A stretch of 64,000 nt of DNA from CAYTBN01 sp964436045 (GCA_964436045.1 CAYTBN010000002.1:62001-126000), one strand, 5' to 3'; counted from the first letter of the stretch, positions 23,553 to 32,322 are shown. Notes: generated by a model not told the origin, from the sequence alone. Numbers and translations are program-made.

Positions 23553-25133
23553 TCAATAGATATCGACCGTCAACAGGTAGAAGTCCGCGGGGTCGCCACT
23601 GAACACGGGATCGTACGAGTAGACCCTGATCCACCACGGCCCCTCCTGGTCGGCGACGAATACCAGGGACTCGTCTTCGCAGTTGCCCGCATACGCCACG
23701 GCGTCGAAGAGCGCGTCGGGGCCGTAGATGTCCAGGTCGTAGTCCAGCGCGCAGTTGGCAGGGACCTCCACGAACAGGTCCAGCGTGTCACCCGGGTACA
23801 GGTACACCTCGTACCAGTCCCAGTCCTCCCCCGCGAACGCGTCGATGGGGCCGACCACGTTGTCGGATTCGTCTCCCTCGGGCACCTGCTCGTCTGCGTC
23901 GATCACGGCGTATGACTCGGACCAGGTCTGGATCGCCGGCGGATTGGGCCAGACGAAGGTCAGGACCTCGGTGAATCCGCTGGGCAGGCCCCAGATGTAG
24001 TCGTATTGGTCACCGACCCCGGGATCCGCCGGCTGGGGGACGTAGCCGGGGTCGTCGAACAGGTCGACCCAGAACAGGTTGGGTGTGCCGAGACCCACAT
24101 TGGTGACCGCGACCGAGTAGCGCAGCTCGCCGGCGGGGTCGAGCCAGCCGGTGGCGCTGTAGGAGCTGGCCGGTCCCTCGTTGGTCTCGAAGTCGTAGGC
24201 CCACAGGGAGCGGTTGTTGGGCTCGTAGATCTCGGCGCCGTTGGTCGGTACGTTGACCCATTCCACGCCGACCGAATATCCGGTCAGCTCGGGAGCGGTC
24301 GGCGGAGCGTTGGGATCGAAGGCGATGACCGTGACCGACCGGGTATCCGTGTCTCCGGTGTCGTCGGTCACGGTGCATTCGACCACGAAGGTCCCGGCGG
24401 ACGTGAACACGTGGCTGGGGTTCTGGTTGGTCGACGTGCCCCCGTCGTCGAAGTCCCAGGCGAAGGTCAACGGAGCATCTCCGCCCACCGCCACCGCGGC
24501 GAAGATCACCGTCAGCGGGATGTCGCCGGTCACGGGGTTGGCGTTGATGCTCAGCGCCGGGGCGGCGTCGGCCGGGTCGTCGCTGCCGACCGCGATGGGA
24601 ACGGTGTCGCTGTCGTAATCGCCGTCGGAGTCCCAGACCTCGAACAGGGCGTAGAAGGTCCCCGGTACACCGTACGTGTGGATCGGATCCTGGACGTTGT
24701 CCTGGGAGCCGTCGCCGAAGCTCCAGGCGAAGGTCAGAGGACCGTCTCCGCCCGCCACCAGGCCGCTGAACTGTACGTCCAGCGGCGCGATGCCACTGGT
24801 CGGGTTCGCTGCCGCCGCAGCCTGGGGAATCGTGTCGGCGGGGGTGCTGTCGTCGTCGTCGCTGGTGGTGTCGTCGTCGCCGGTGGTGTCGTCGTCCCCG
24901 GTGGTGTCGTCGTCGCCGGTGTCGTCGTCCCCGGTATCGTCATCTCCGGTATCGTCATCTCCGGTGTCGTCGTCTCCGGTATCGTCGTCGCCCGTGTCGT
25001 CATCTCCGGTGGCGTCGTCGTCGTCGGCGGTGGCGTCGTCGTCGACCTCGTCCCAGACTTCGGGGCACCCCGCCAGGATCAACGCCAGCGTCGCGATCAG
25101 GACCGTGATTCCACGCGTCATCCACACGTACAT
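23553..25133 (-). CDS. PKD-domain lipoprotein with Asp-rich linker
   Basis: This 526-residue surface lipoprotein has its signal peptide and lipobox at LILAGC (Cys23). Residues 31-97 are a DDDTG-repeat linker. Two PKD domains follow, each with the family core (PLTFAWSFGDGS near 130, PLTFAWDFDDGG near 215). Next comes a CARDB-like beta domain (about 285-430), then a pre-peptidase C-terminal-like domain (DWDWYEVYLYPGDTLDLFVE). The open frame reaches 25250, but the ATG at 25133 with AGGAG ten bases upstream gives the signal peptide. The domain plan suggests a cell-surface binding or structural role; no catalytic domain is seen. It stands alone, divergent from rnfC. Confidence 0.82.
   Translation of the reverse strand: MYVWMTRGITVLIATLALILAGCPEVWDEVDDDATADDDDATGDDDTGDDDTGDDDTGDDDTGDDDTGDDDTGDDDTTGDDDTTGDDDTTSDDDDSTPADTIPQAAAAANPTSGIAPLDVQFSGLVAGGDGPLTFAWSFGDGSQDNVQDPIHTYGVPGTFYALFEVWDSDGDYDSDTVPIAVGSDDPADAAPALSINANPVTGDIPLTVIFAAVAVGGDAPLTFAWDFDDGGTSTNQNPSHVFTSAGTFVVECTVTDDTGDTDTRSVTVIAFDPNAPPTAPELTGYSVGVEWVNVPTNGAEIYEPNNRSLWAYDFETNEGPASSYSATGWLDPAGELRYSVAVTNVGLGTPNLFWVDLFDDPGYVPQPADPGVGDQYDYIWGLPSGFTEVLTFVWPNPPAIQTWSESYAVIDADEQVPEGDESDNVVGPIDAFAGEDWDWYEVYLYPGDTLDLFVEVPANCALDYDLDIYGPDALFDAVAYAGNCEDESLVFVADQEGPWWIRVYSYDPVFSGDPADFYLLTVDIY
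24843..25043 (-). repeat. In-gene DDDTG tandem repeat
   Basis: A 201-base tract encodes about 67 residues made almost only of Asp, Thr and Gly: six DDDTG units, then DDDTTG variants and shorter acidic ends. It is a flexible acidic spacer between lipid anchor and PKD domains. Tandem 15- and 18-base units make it prone to length change and to assembly collapse. Confidence 0.85.
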
Positions 25134-25360
25134 CGGACAACTCCTTTCCCGGTCGAAGCGCCCGCGCCCGCGGACGCGCTCAGGATGCCCGGAACCGGGA
25201 GGGGGGGCAATCCCAATGCCCCGCGCGCGCGCCTGCTGCACGCCTGTCATTGAATGCGCGATTGAGGTATAAACCGACCGCCCCGGGCATCGTGCGGCCT
25301 GTCCGTCCGCGTCCCGGGGCCCATACCGCTGGCAAGCGGGTATCTACGGAGAGCGTCTCC
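25134..25360. other. Divergent region before rnfC
   Basis: These 227 bases lie between the PKD lipoprotein and rnfC genes and should hold both promoters. They contain the AGGAG site of the minus-strand gene (near 25146) and GGAGAG before rnfC. No convincing promoter pair or operator dyad was found. Confidence 0.3.
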
Positions 25361-26722
25361 ATGAGCCTGTTCGCTTCTTCCCGGGGGATACGGCTTCCCA
25401 GGCCAGATTCGCCCCCCCGCGACATCCTGGAACTGCCACCACCGAAGATCCTCGTGCTCCCCATGCGCCAGACCCTCGGGCCGCCGGTCCGCCCGCTGGT
25501 GCAGCCGGGCGACGAGGTGATCAAGGGGCAGCGCATCGGTGAACCCACGGACCCGGCAGGTGTTCCTGTGCTGGCCACGACCTCCGGGTCAGTGGTCGCG
25601 GTCGAAGAGCGCCCGGGGCCCGAAGGCGTCGCCGAGCTGTCGGTGGTCATCGAGTCCGACGGCGAGGACCGCTGGGAGCGGGAGCCCGCCATCGAAGCCG
25701 GAGCTCTGGCACTGACCCCGGACGAGATGCTGGCGCGGGTCCGCGCCGCTGGCGTGGTCAATTCCGGGTTCGGGGCCGAGCCGACCCACCGGGATCTGGG
25801 CACCGCGATCCGCACCCGCGGCTATGTGGGTGTCTCCGGGACCCCGCTGCTGCGCTCTGTCGAGCACCTCATCGTCCGCGCCGCCGACGTGGATCCCGAG
25901 ACCCACGCCCTCGAGGCGGTGTTGCGCAGCGAGCTGGATGGAGCGCGGCAGGGTTTCGAGGTACTCAAGCGCCTGCTGGGGGCCACCGCCATCCACCTGG
26001 TGCTGCCCCTGGGTCGCGGGCAGGGCATCGATGAGAAGGAGATCGAGCAGCTCTGCGAGCCCCTCGAGATCTGGCCTGTGTCCGCGAATCCCAGCAACTA
26101 CCCGACCCTCAGCGATCCGCTGTTGATCAGCAACATCGCCGACGTCGAGGTCGGCGGCGTCTTCCACGAGGCCCGCGACACCGGTGTGCTGGTGGCCAAC
26201 ATCGACACGGTCGTGGACGTTGGCCGGGCCGTGATGGCCCAGCAACCCCAGCTCGACCGCGTCGTCTGGGTCGCGGGCGGCGTGCGCAAACCCCGACTGG
26301 TCCGCGTGCGGATCGGCACCCCGATGCGGGACGTGCTGGAGGCCTGTGGCGGTACGGTCGGTGTGCCCGGAGCCGTGCTCTTCGGTGGCCCGATGCGTGG
26401 CCGCGCCCAGCACGACCTGAACGCGCCGGTCACCCGTCTGGCGAGCGCGCTGTTCGTCCTCGATCGGGACGAGACCGTCGAATCTGCCAACGAGCCCTGC
26501 ATGAACTGTGGTGCCTGCCCGCGAGTCTGTCCGATGCGGTTGCAGCCCCACGTCCTGTCTCGCCTGTGCGAGTACGGCGAACTCGAAGACGCCCTCGGTC
26601 ACGATCTGCTCACCTGCATCGAGTGCGGGTGTTGTACCTACGTCTGCCCCTCGCGCCGGGCCAACGGGCACTATCTGCTCCACGGCAAGACCGAGGTGAT
26701 GGCCCGGAGGCTGCGACAATGA
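25361..26722 (+). CDS. rnfC: Rnf complex subunit RnfC
   Basis: RnfC is the cytoplasmic, FMN- and Fe-S-containing subunit of the Rnf complex that accepts NADH; the complex moves electrons between NADH and ferredoxin with H+ or Na+ translocation. The 453-residue protein has the N-terminal barrel-sandwich segment (VQPGDEVIKGQRIGEP) and a central NADH/FMN (Nuo51-like) region. Two C-terminal 4Fe-4S motifs follow (CMNCGACPRVCP and CIECGCCTYVCP). The open frame extends to 25250; the ATG at 25361 follows a GGAGAG site. It opens an rnfCDGEAB operon and overlaps rnfD by ATGA. Confidence 0.95.
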   Translation: MSLFASSRGIRLPRPDSPPRDILELPPPKILVLPMRQTLGPPVRPLVQPGDEVIKGQRIGEPTDPAGVPVLATTSGSVVAVEERPGPEGVAELSVVIESDGEDRWEREPAIEAGALALTPDEMLARVRAAGVVNSGFGAEPTHRDLGTAIRTRGYVGVSGTPLLRSVEHLIVRAADVDPETHALEAVLRSELDGARQGFEVLKRLLGATAIHLVLPLGRGQGIDEKEIEQLCEPLEIWPVSANPSNYPTLSDPLLISNIADVEVGGVFHEARDTGVLVANIDTVVDVGRAVMAQQPQLDRVVWVAGGVRKPRLVRVRIGTPMRDVLEACGGTVGVPGAVLFGGPMRGRAQHDLNAPVTRLASALFVLDRDETVESANEPCMNCGACPRVCPMRLQPHVLSRLCEYGELEDALGHDLLTCIECGCCTYVCPSRRANGHYLLHGKTEVMARRLRQ

Positions 26723-27717
26723 AGGCTTCCCTGCTCACGGTCGGTATGGCACCGCACCGCCACAGCGGGCGCTCTGCGGGTGGCATGATCCGGCTGACGT
26801 TCTTCGGCCTGGCGCCGGTGATCATCGCGGCGCTGTACCTCTACCGTGGCAAGGCGCTGGCGATCCTGGCGGTGTCGGTGATCGCCGCGGTCGGCACCGA
26901 GGCGATCATCACGGCCATCGTCCGCCAGCCGCTGCGCAAGCTCGCGAACGGACACGCCGCCCTGCTGGGCACGATCCTCGCGCTGGTGATGCCCGCGGGC
27001 GCCGCGCTGTGGATCGTCGGTTTTGCCGCTGTCCTGTGCATCGCGCTGGGAAAGATGGTGTTCGGCAACGCCTGGAACTACCCCTTCCACCCGGTGCTGG
27101 TGGCGCTGGTGCTCGTCCAGATGTCCTGGCCCGATGGCGTGAACAACCATCTCAAGCCGCTCCCGATGCTGGAGGAGGGGACCACCGGGGAGAGTGCCAC
27201 CGTCTGGCAGACCGCCGCCGCCCCGCTGGCCGCGGTCAAGGTGCTGCCCCGGCTGGCCCAGAAGGCCAACGTGGAGGAGCTGCTCTGGGGGGACCACCCC
27301 GGCGCCATCGGCGTCACTTCGGTCATCGCCATCGCCCTCGGCGGGCTGATCCTGATCGGCCTGCGGGTCATCCCCTGGCAGATCCCATTGGGGTTCCTGG
27401 GCGCCGCCTGGCTGTTCGCCGATATCTTCCACCGGGTCGACCCCGGGACCTATCCACCCCCGGCGTTCACCCTTTGCGCGGGTGCACTGTTCTTCGCCGC
27501 ACTCTTCCTTGCCACCGAGTGGGTCACTTCGCCCTCGACGGGGTGGGGGATGCTGCTGTTCGGCATCGGCGCGGGTGCGCTGACCTGCATCATCCGCTAC
27601 TGGGGCGGAGCGGTGGAGGGCGCGTTCTTCGCGATCCTGATCATGAACGCAGCGGCACCCCTGCTGGACCGGATCGTGCCGGTACCCTTCGGGAGGAGGC
27701 TCAAGGCCAATGCGTGA
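26719..27717 (+). CDS. rnfD: Rnf complex subunit RnfD
   Basis: This 332-residue polytopic subunit is NqrB-like. Family features are the N-terminal motif with HSG, the LANGHAALLGTILALVMP helix, FGNAWNYPFHPVLVALV, and a terminal pair of helices with GGAVEGAFFAILIMNAAAPL. RnfD normally carries a covalent FMN on the Thr of an S/T-G-A-T-P-L motif. Here the aligned segment reads TAAAPL at residues 165-170, with Ala168 where the threonine is expected, so the flavin link may be absent. It overlaps rnfC and rnfG. Confidence 0.92.
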   Translation: MKASLLTVGMAPHRHSGRSAGGMIRLTFFGLAPVIIAALYLYRGKALAILAVSVIAAVGTEAIITAIVRQPLRKLANGHAALLGTILALVMPAGAALWIVGFAAVLCIALGKMVFGNAWNYPFHPVLVALVLVQMSWPDGVNNHLKPLPMLEEGTTGESATVWQTAAAPLAAVKVLPRLAQKANVEELLWGDHPGAIGVTSVIAIALGGLILIGLRVIPWQIPLGFLGAAWLFADIFHRVDPGTYPPPAFTLCAGALFFAALFLATEWVTSPSTGWGMLLFGIGAGALTCIIRYWGGAVEGAFFAILIMNAAAPLLDRIVPVPFGRRLKANA

Positions 27718-28276
27718 CATCATTCCGATGGTGCTGGTGCTCGGGTTGACCACGAGCGTGTCGGGCCTGTCGCTGGCGCTGGTGCGCGACGTGACCGCCG
27801 ACCGCATCGCCGAGCAGGAGCTCAAGTTCATCAAGGAACCGGCGATCCGGGCGATCTTCGATGGTCTGGACAACGATCCTGTCGCCGATCGGGTCGAGAT
27901 CCCGCTGGACGAGAAGAATACCCTGGTCGGCTTCCCGGCCCAGCAAGCTGGCTCGCCGATGGGCGTCGCCCTCGAGGGCGACGGCAAGGGGTACGGCGGC
28001 GCCGTCAGCGTGATGGTAGGTGTCCAGCCCGACGGCACCATCGCCGGTATCGGCGTCACGGGGCACAGCGAGACCCCGGGGCTTGGCGCGCGCTGCACCG
28101 AAACCCTCTTCCTCGAGCAGTTCAAGGGACTGCCCGCCACCGGCATCGCCACCGCCGCGGACGGCGGCCAGGTCGAGGCAATCTCGGGTGCCACCATCAC
28201 CACCGCCGCGGTGGTCGACGCGGTCAACGCCGCGCTGGCCCACTACGAAACCCACCAGGGCGAGCTCGCCCCGTAG
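27710..28276 (+). CDS. rnfG: Rnf complex subunit RnfG
   Basis: RnfG is the periplasm-facing flavoprotein subunit with one N-terminal transmembrane helix (IIPMVLVLGLTTSVSGLSLAL). The 188 residues include HSETPGLGARC, typical of the FMN-binding domain, and the covalent FMN motif SGATIT at 159-164 (Thr162). It therefore keeps the flavinylation site that RnfD appears to lack. It overlaps rnfD by eight bases. No ApbE flavin transferase is in the window. Confidence 0.94.
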   Translation: MRDIIPMVLVLGLTTSVSGLSLALVRDVTADRIAEQELKFIKEPAIRAIFDGLDNDPVADRVEIPLDEKNTLVGFPAQQAGSPMGVALEGDGKGYGGAVSVMVGVQPDGTIAGIGVTGHSETPGLGARCTETLFLEQFKGLPATGIATAADGGQVEAISGATITTAAVVDAVNAALAHYETHQGELAP

Positions 28277-28294
28277 CGAGGAAGAGGATCGACG

Positions 28295-28918
28295 ATGGCA
28301 TCGGTCACACGCGAGTTCACCAAGGGGCTGTGGGAGATCATCCCCCCGTTCCGGCTGGTTCTGGGCCTGTGCCCGGTCCTGGCCGTGACGACGGCCGCCT
28401 TCAACGGGCTGGGCATGGGCCTGGCCACCACCTTCGTGCTGACGATGAGCAACATCCTGGTCTCGGCCCTGCGCAAGATCATCCCGCGCCGGGTCCGGAT
28501 CGCCGTGTTCATCGTGGTGGTCGCCACCTTCGTGGTGATCACAGAGCTGGTGATGAAGGCCTACTTCTTCTCCCTGTCCCAGTCGCTGGGCATCTTCATC
28601 CCGCTGATCGTGGTCAACTGCATCATCCTGGGGCGCGCCGAGGCGTTCGCTTCCAAGAACGGCATCGTACTGTCGGCGGCGGACGGACTGGGCATCGGCC
28701 TCGGCTTCACCATGGCGCTGACCTTCCTGGGCTCGATCCGGGAGCTGTTCGGGGCCGGGACCGTGTTCGGCTTCGGCGTCTTCGGCGAGTCGTTCCAGCC
28801 GTTCGCGGCGATGGTCAAACCGCCGGGGGCCTTCATCTGTCTGGGTCTGATCCTCGGCCTGATGAACCTCTACAGCATCTGGCAGGAGCGTCGCTCCAGC
28901 CAGGGGCAGGAGGCGTAG
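28295..28918 (+). CDS. rnfE: Rnf complex subunit RnfE
   Basis: This 207-residue integral membrane subunit is of the RnfE/NqrD family. Six hydrophobic helices include the conserved NP-like opening region (FTKGLWEIIPPFRLVLGLCPVLAV) and the internal repeat cysteines used by RnfA/RnfE for a membrane-embedded Fe-S site (LCPVLAV, NCIILGRAEAFA). It starts 18 bases after rnfG and ends three bases before rnfA. Confidence 0.94.
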   Translation: MASVTREFTKGLWEIIPPFRLVLGLCPVLAVTTAAFNGLGMGLATTFVLTMSNILVSALRKIIPRRVRIAVFIVVVATFVVITELVMKAYFFSLSQSLGIFIPLIVVNCIILGRAEAFASKNGIVLSAADGLGIGLGFTMALTFLGSIRELFGAGTVFGFGVFGESFQPFAAMVKPPGAFICLGLILGLMNLYSIWQERRSSQGQEA

Positions 28919-28921
28919 ACG

Positions 28922-29497
28922 ATGGTCGACTATCTGCTGCTGATCGTCGGCGCGATCCTCGTCAACAACATCCTGCTGGCGAAGTTCCTGGGCAACTGCC
29001 CCTTCCTGGGCTGCTCCCAGAAGATGAGCACCGCCACGGGCATGTCCGCGGCGGTGGTGTTCGTCATGACCCTGGCCGGGATCATCACCTGGTTGATCTG
29101 GACGACCGTGCTGGTCCGGTTCGAGTTGGAGTATCTGCGGACCATCGCCTTCATCCTGGTGATCGCGGCGCTGGTCCAGCTGGTCGAGATCATCCTCCAG
29201 AAGCTGTCTCCCGGCCTCTACAAGGCCCTGGGCATCTTCCTGCCGCTGATCACCACCAACTGCGCGGTGCTCGGCGTGGCGGTGATCAACATCGACAAGG
29301 AGTTCGACCTCCTGCAGACCGCCGTGTTCTCCTTTGCGTCTGCCCTGGGCTTCGGGCTCGCGCTGGTGCTTCTGACCGGTCTGCGGGAGCGCATGGCGGT
29401 CTCGCCCGTGCCCCGCGCAATGCAGGGAACGCCCATCGGCCTGATCACCGCCGGCTTGCTGGCGCTGGCTTTCGCCGGCTTCGCCGGCCTGGTGTGA
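28922..29497 (+). CDS. rnfA: Rnf complex subunit RnfA
   Basis: This 191-residue integral membrane subunit is of the RnfA/NqrE family, the inverted partner of RnfE. The conserved opening (LLIVGAILVNNILLAKFLGNCPFLGCSQK) and the later TTNCAVLGVAVIN hold the cysteines of the shared intramembrane Fe-S site. It sits 16 bases before the fused rnfB. Confidence 0.95.
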   Translation: MVDYLLLIVGAILVNNILLAKFLGNCPFLGCSQKMSTATGMSAAVVFVMTLAGIITWLIWTTVLVRFELEYLRTIAFILVIAALVQLVEIILQKLSPGLYKALGIFLPLITTNCAVLGVAVINIDKEFDLLQTAVFSFASALGFGLALVLLTGLRERMAVSPVPRAMQGTPIGLITAGLLALAFAGFAGLV

Positions 29498-29513
29498 GGA
29501 GGTAGGAGACACC

Positions 29514-31631
29514 ATGCTTTCTGCTGCACTGGTGCTGGGAGCCATCGGGGTCGTCTCGGCCATCGGGCTGGGTATCGCCGCGAAGGTCTTCGCGGTCTAC
29601 GTGGATCCCAACATCACCGCCATCGAGGACGAGCTGCCGGGCGCGAACTGCGGCGGCTGTGGCTACGCGGGCTGCTCCGCCTGCGCCGAGGCGATGGCCA
29701 AGGGCAAGGCGCCGGCCAACGCCTGTATCGTCGGCGGCGACGATGTGGCGGCGAAGGTCGGCGAGATCCTCGGCGTGTCCGTAGGCGCTTCGGAGAAGCT
29801 GGTGGCCCGGGTGGGCTGCCGCTACGGTGTCGAGGACGCGGATTTGCGCTACCGGTACGCCGGGATCGGCGACTGCCGGGCCGCGTCCCTGCTGGCGGGG
29901 GGCACCAAGGAGTGCCCCATCGGCTGCCTGGGACTCGGTTCGTGCAAGAGGGCCTGCCCCTTCCACGCCATCACCATGGACGCGGACGGCCTGCCGGTGG
30001 TCAACGATGACCTCTGTACCGGCTGCGGGACCTGCGTGCGCACCTGCCCCAAGGGGATCATCCAGCTCCACGGCAACTTCGCCGACCTGACCAAGGTCCA
30101 CTGCCACGGTGAGTGCACGGCGCCCTGCCAGCGCACGTGCCCGGCACAGATCAACATCCCGGCCTACATCCAGGCCATCGGCGACGGCCAGTACGAGAAG
30201 GCTGTTCGGGTCATCAAGGAGCGAAATCCGCTGCCGCTGACCTGTGGCCGGGTCTGCCCCCACCCGTGCGAGGCCGAGTGCCGCCGCAATCTGGTGGACG
30301 TGCCGGTCAACATCAACCACCTCAAGCGTTTTGCCTCCGACTACGAGATGAACTCGGGCACGCGCTTCGACTACGCCATCGCCCCCCAGACCGGCAAGCG
30401 GATCGCCATCGTTGGCGGGGGACCTGCCGGCCTGACCGCGGCGTTCTACCTCGCCCGGCTGGGACACAAGTGCACGCTTCACGAGTCGATGCCCAAGCTC
30501 GGCGGGATGTTGCGCTATGGCATCCCCGAGTACCGGCTGCCCAAGTACGACGTGCTGGACTGGGAGATCGAGTCGATCACCCGTATGGGCGTGGACGTGC
30601 ACCTGGAGAGCCGGCTGGGCCGCGACTACACCATCGACTCCCTGCATGAGGACCACGACGCGGTGCTGGTCGCCATCGGAGCCTGGGGCAGCCGCACCAT
30701 GCGCTGCGAGGGCGAGGATCTGCAGGGGGTCTCGGCCGGGACCGACTTCCTGATCCAGCGCGGCCTGGAGGCGGATACCCCGGTGGGCGAACGGGTGGTC
30801 ATCATCGGCGGCGGAAACACCGCCATCGACGCCGCCCGGACCAGCTGGCGGCTCGGCGCCAAGGAGGTCACCGTCCTCTACCGCCGCGGTCGCAGCGAGA
30901 TGCCGGCCAACGACATCGAGGTCGTCGAGGCGGACCACGAGGGCGTCAAGTTCCACTTCCTGGCCGCCCCGACCAGGTTCGAGGGCCAGGACGACGTGGT
31001 CAAGGTGATGGAGTACATCAAGATGCAGCTCGGCGAGCCGGATGCCTCGGGGCGTCGCCGGCCGGTGCCGATGGAGAACTCGGAGACCCAGCTGCCGGTG
31101 ACCAACGTGTTCGCCGCCATCGGCCAGTTCCCGGATCTGGACTGCCTGGAGGAGGGCGACAGCGAGACCGGCAGCCAGATCGAGCTCACCCGCTGGCGGA
31201 CCATCATCGGCGACGAGGACACCATGCAGACCAACGTCCCGTGGCTGTTCACCGCCGGGGACGTCCGGCGCGGTGCGGCCACGGTCGTCGAGGCGATCTG
31301 CGACGGCCGGAAAGCGGCTGGCGGCATTCACCAGTTCCTGCAGGGCGAGGCGGTCGCACCGCAGACGGTCGTGGAGGGAGCGGCGGCCTACCACGTGGGC
31401 GAGGCCATCATCAACCTGACCGATCCCTCGGACATCGCCGAGGTCGGCCGCAACACCGCCCGCGCCCGGATGCGGGAGCTGAACGTGGAGCAGCGGCGGG
31501 CCAACTTCGACGAGGTCGAACTCGGCCTGCTCAAGGAGGTCGCCCACCGGGAGGCGCAGCGCTGCCTGGACTGTGGCTTGATCTGCTACCAGCACAACGC
31601 CGGCGAGAGCGACGACCAGCGCTCCGCTTGA
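29514..31631 (+). CDS. rnfB: RnfB fused to a GltD/NfnB-like NAD(P)-dependent flavoprotein
   Basis: A typical RnfB ends before about 330 residues; this one has 705. Residues 1-28 are the membrane anchor. The RnfB Fe-S domain (Cys46, 49, 54 and 71) follows, then two ferredoxin-type clusters (about 134-180). From about 197 it becomes a GltD/NfnB-like module. This has an N-terminal Fe-S domain (CHGECTAPCQRTCP, CGRVCPHPCEAECRR), an FAD-binding loop (IAIVGGGPAGLTAAFYLARLG, about 297) and a second Rossmann fold (VIIGGGNTAIDAARTSWRLG, about 423). Residues GAKEVTVLYRRGRSEMP favour NADP(H). A final CLDCGLICYQ closes the chain. The fusion suggests a second pyridine-nucleotide entry at RnfB. No frameshift or stop joins the parts, so the fusion is real in this sequence. 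Confidence 0.9.
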   Translation: MLSAALVLGAIGVVSAIGLGIAAKVFAVYVDPNITAIEDELPGANCGGCGYAGCSACAEAMAKGKAPANACIVGGDDVAAKVGEILGVSVGASEKLVARVGCRYGVEDADLRYRYAGIGDCRAASLLAGGTKECPIGCLGLGSCKRACPFHAITMDADGLPVVNDDLCTGCGTCVRTCPKGIIQLHGNFADLTKVHCHGECTAPCQRTCPAQINIPAYIQAIGDGQYEKAVRVIKERNPLPLTCGRVCPHPCEAECRRNLVDVPVNINHLKRFASDYEMNSGTRFDYAIAPQTGKRIAIVGGGPAGLTAAFYLARLGHKCTLHESMPKLGGMLRYGIPEYRLPKYDVLDWEIESITRMGVDVHLESRLGRDYTIDSLHEDHDAVLVAIGAWGSRTMRCEGEDLQGVSAGTDFLIQRGLEADTPVGERVVIIGGGNTAIDAARTSWRLGAKEVTVLYRRGRSEMPANDIEVVEADHEGVKFHFLAAPTRFEGQDDVVKVMEYIKMQLGEPDASGRRRPVPMENSETQLPVTNVFAAIGQFPDLDCLEEGDSETGSQIELTRWRTIIGDEDTMQTNVPWLFTAGDVRRGAATVVEAICDGRKAAGGIHQFLQGEAVAPQTVVEGAAAYHVGEAIINLTDPSDIAEVGRNTARARMRELNVEQRRANFDEVELGLLKEVAHREAQRCLDCGLICYQHNAGESDDQRSA

Positions 31632-31648
31632 GCGGGAACCCGCCCGCT
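31631..31648. terminator. Hairpin between rnfB and the convergent rseC-like gene
   Basis: AGCGGG (31631-31636) pairs with CCCGCT (31643-31648) around a six-base loop. It overlaps both stop codons of two convergent genes and could serve both. The stem is short and has no T-run. Confidence 0.3.
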
Positions 31649-32129
31649 AGCCTCCCTCGGTCTCCGACCCGACGCCGCCCGCGTCCGTCGCCACCAGCAC
31701 CCGGGTGATCCGCGGCACGAAGTGCCGCCGCTGCCCCAGCCGCCGCCCGTAGGTGGCGATGACTGCCGCCGACACGCACAGCGCCCCCAGAGCACCCAGC
31801 GCCGCGCCGAGGTTGGGGTCGATATCACGGCTGGCCGCGAGCGCGTGCCCACCCCACGCACCACCGAGCAGACCGACGGCGGGCAGGAAGTACAGCACGC
31901 CCGCGGCCCCGACGATCGCGCTGCCCGCCAGGCTGACCGCCACCCTGTCACCACGGCGAGCGGCGATGGTGTTCAACGCGCGCACCGCCGTGGCGCTGCC
32001 GCTGCCGCCCATGGCCGAACAGGTGCCGTGGGCGGAGCAACCGGCGCAGGCCTCGGCCCGGGTGGCCGTGACCACGGCCTCGTCTCCGGGTAGCAGCTGG
32101 GTGACGATTCCCTCTTCGATACAGTCCAT
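31647..32129 (-). CDS. RseC/MucC-like SoxR-reducing-system protein
   Basis: This 160-residue membrane protein has a cytoplasmic Fe-S-type cysteine cluster, CAGCSAHGTC (CxxCx5C), followed by two hydrophobic helices (AGVLYFLPAVGLLGGAWGG and LGALGALCVSAAVIATYG). That plan matches RseC, which is often linked with Rnf/Rsx genes and with SoxR reduction in enterobacteria. The open frame reaches 32219. The ATG at 32129 was chosen because GGGAG lies five bases upstream. It converges on rnfB, so the link to Rnf is by neighbourhood only, not operon. Confidence 0.8.
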   Translation of the reverse strand: MDCIEEGIVTQLLPGDEAVVTATRAEACAGCSAHGTCSAMGGSGSATAVRALNTIAARRGDRVAVSLAGSAIVGAAGVLYFLPAVGLLGGAWGGHALAASRDIDPNLGAALGALGALCVSAAVIATYGRRLGQRRHFVPRITRVLVATDAGGVGSETEGG

Positions 32130-32322
32130 GGTGCTCCCATACACCGCGCGCACCCTCATGTCACCCTCGGGGATCTCCCCGACCGGGGCGGGAACCAATT
32201 GGACCGCGTCGTGTCTCACGCTGATGTGGTACCTTTCGCCACGGCACCGTTACCAACACGGGCGCGTCGTCGTTCGATGATCGGGAGGTGCCCCCGTGGC
32301 TGACGCGCGTTGAGGCCTGGCG

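Noticed and set aside
24843..25043. CRISPR-like or intergenic tandem repeat
   Set aside because: The repeat units are contiguous and in frame inside a lipoprotein gene, with no spacers.
25134..25360. Fumarate/nitrate-type or Fur-type operator before rnfC
   Set aside because: No inverted repeat of the expected form was found in the interval.
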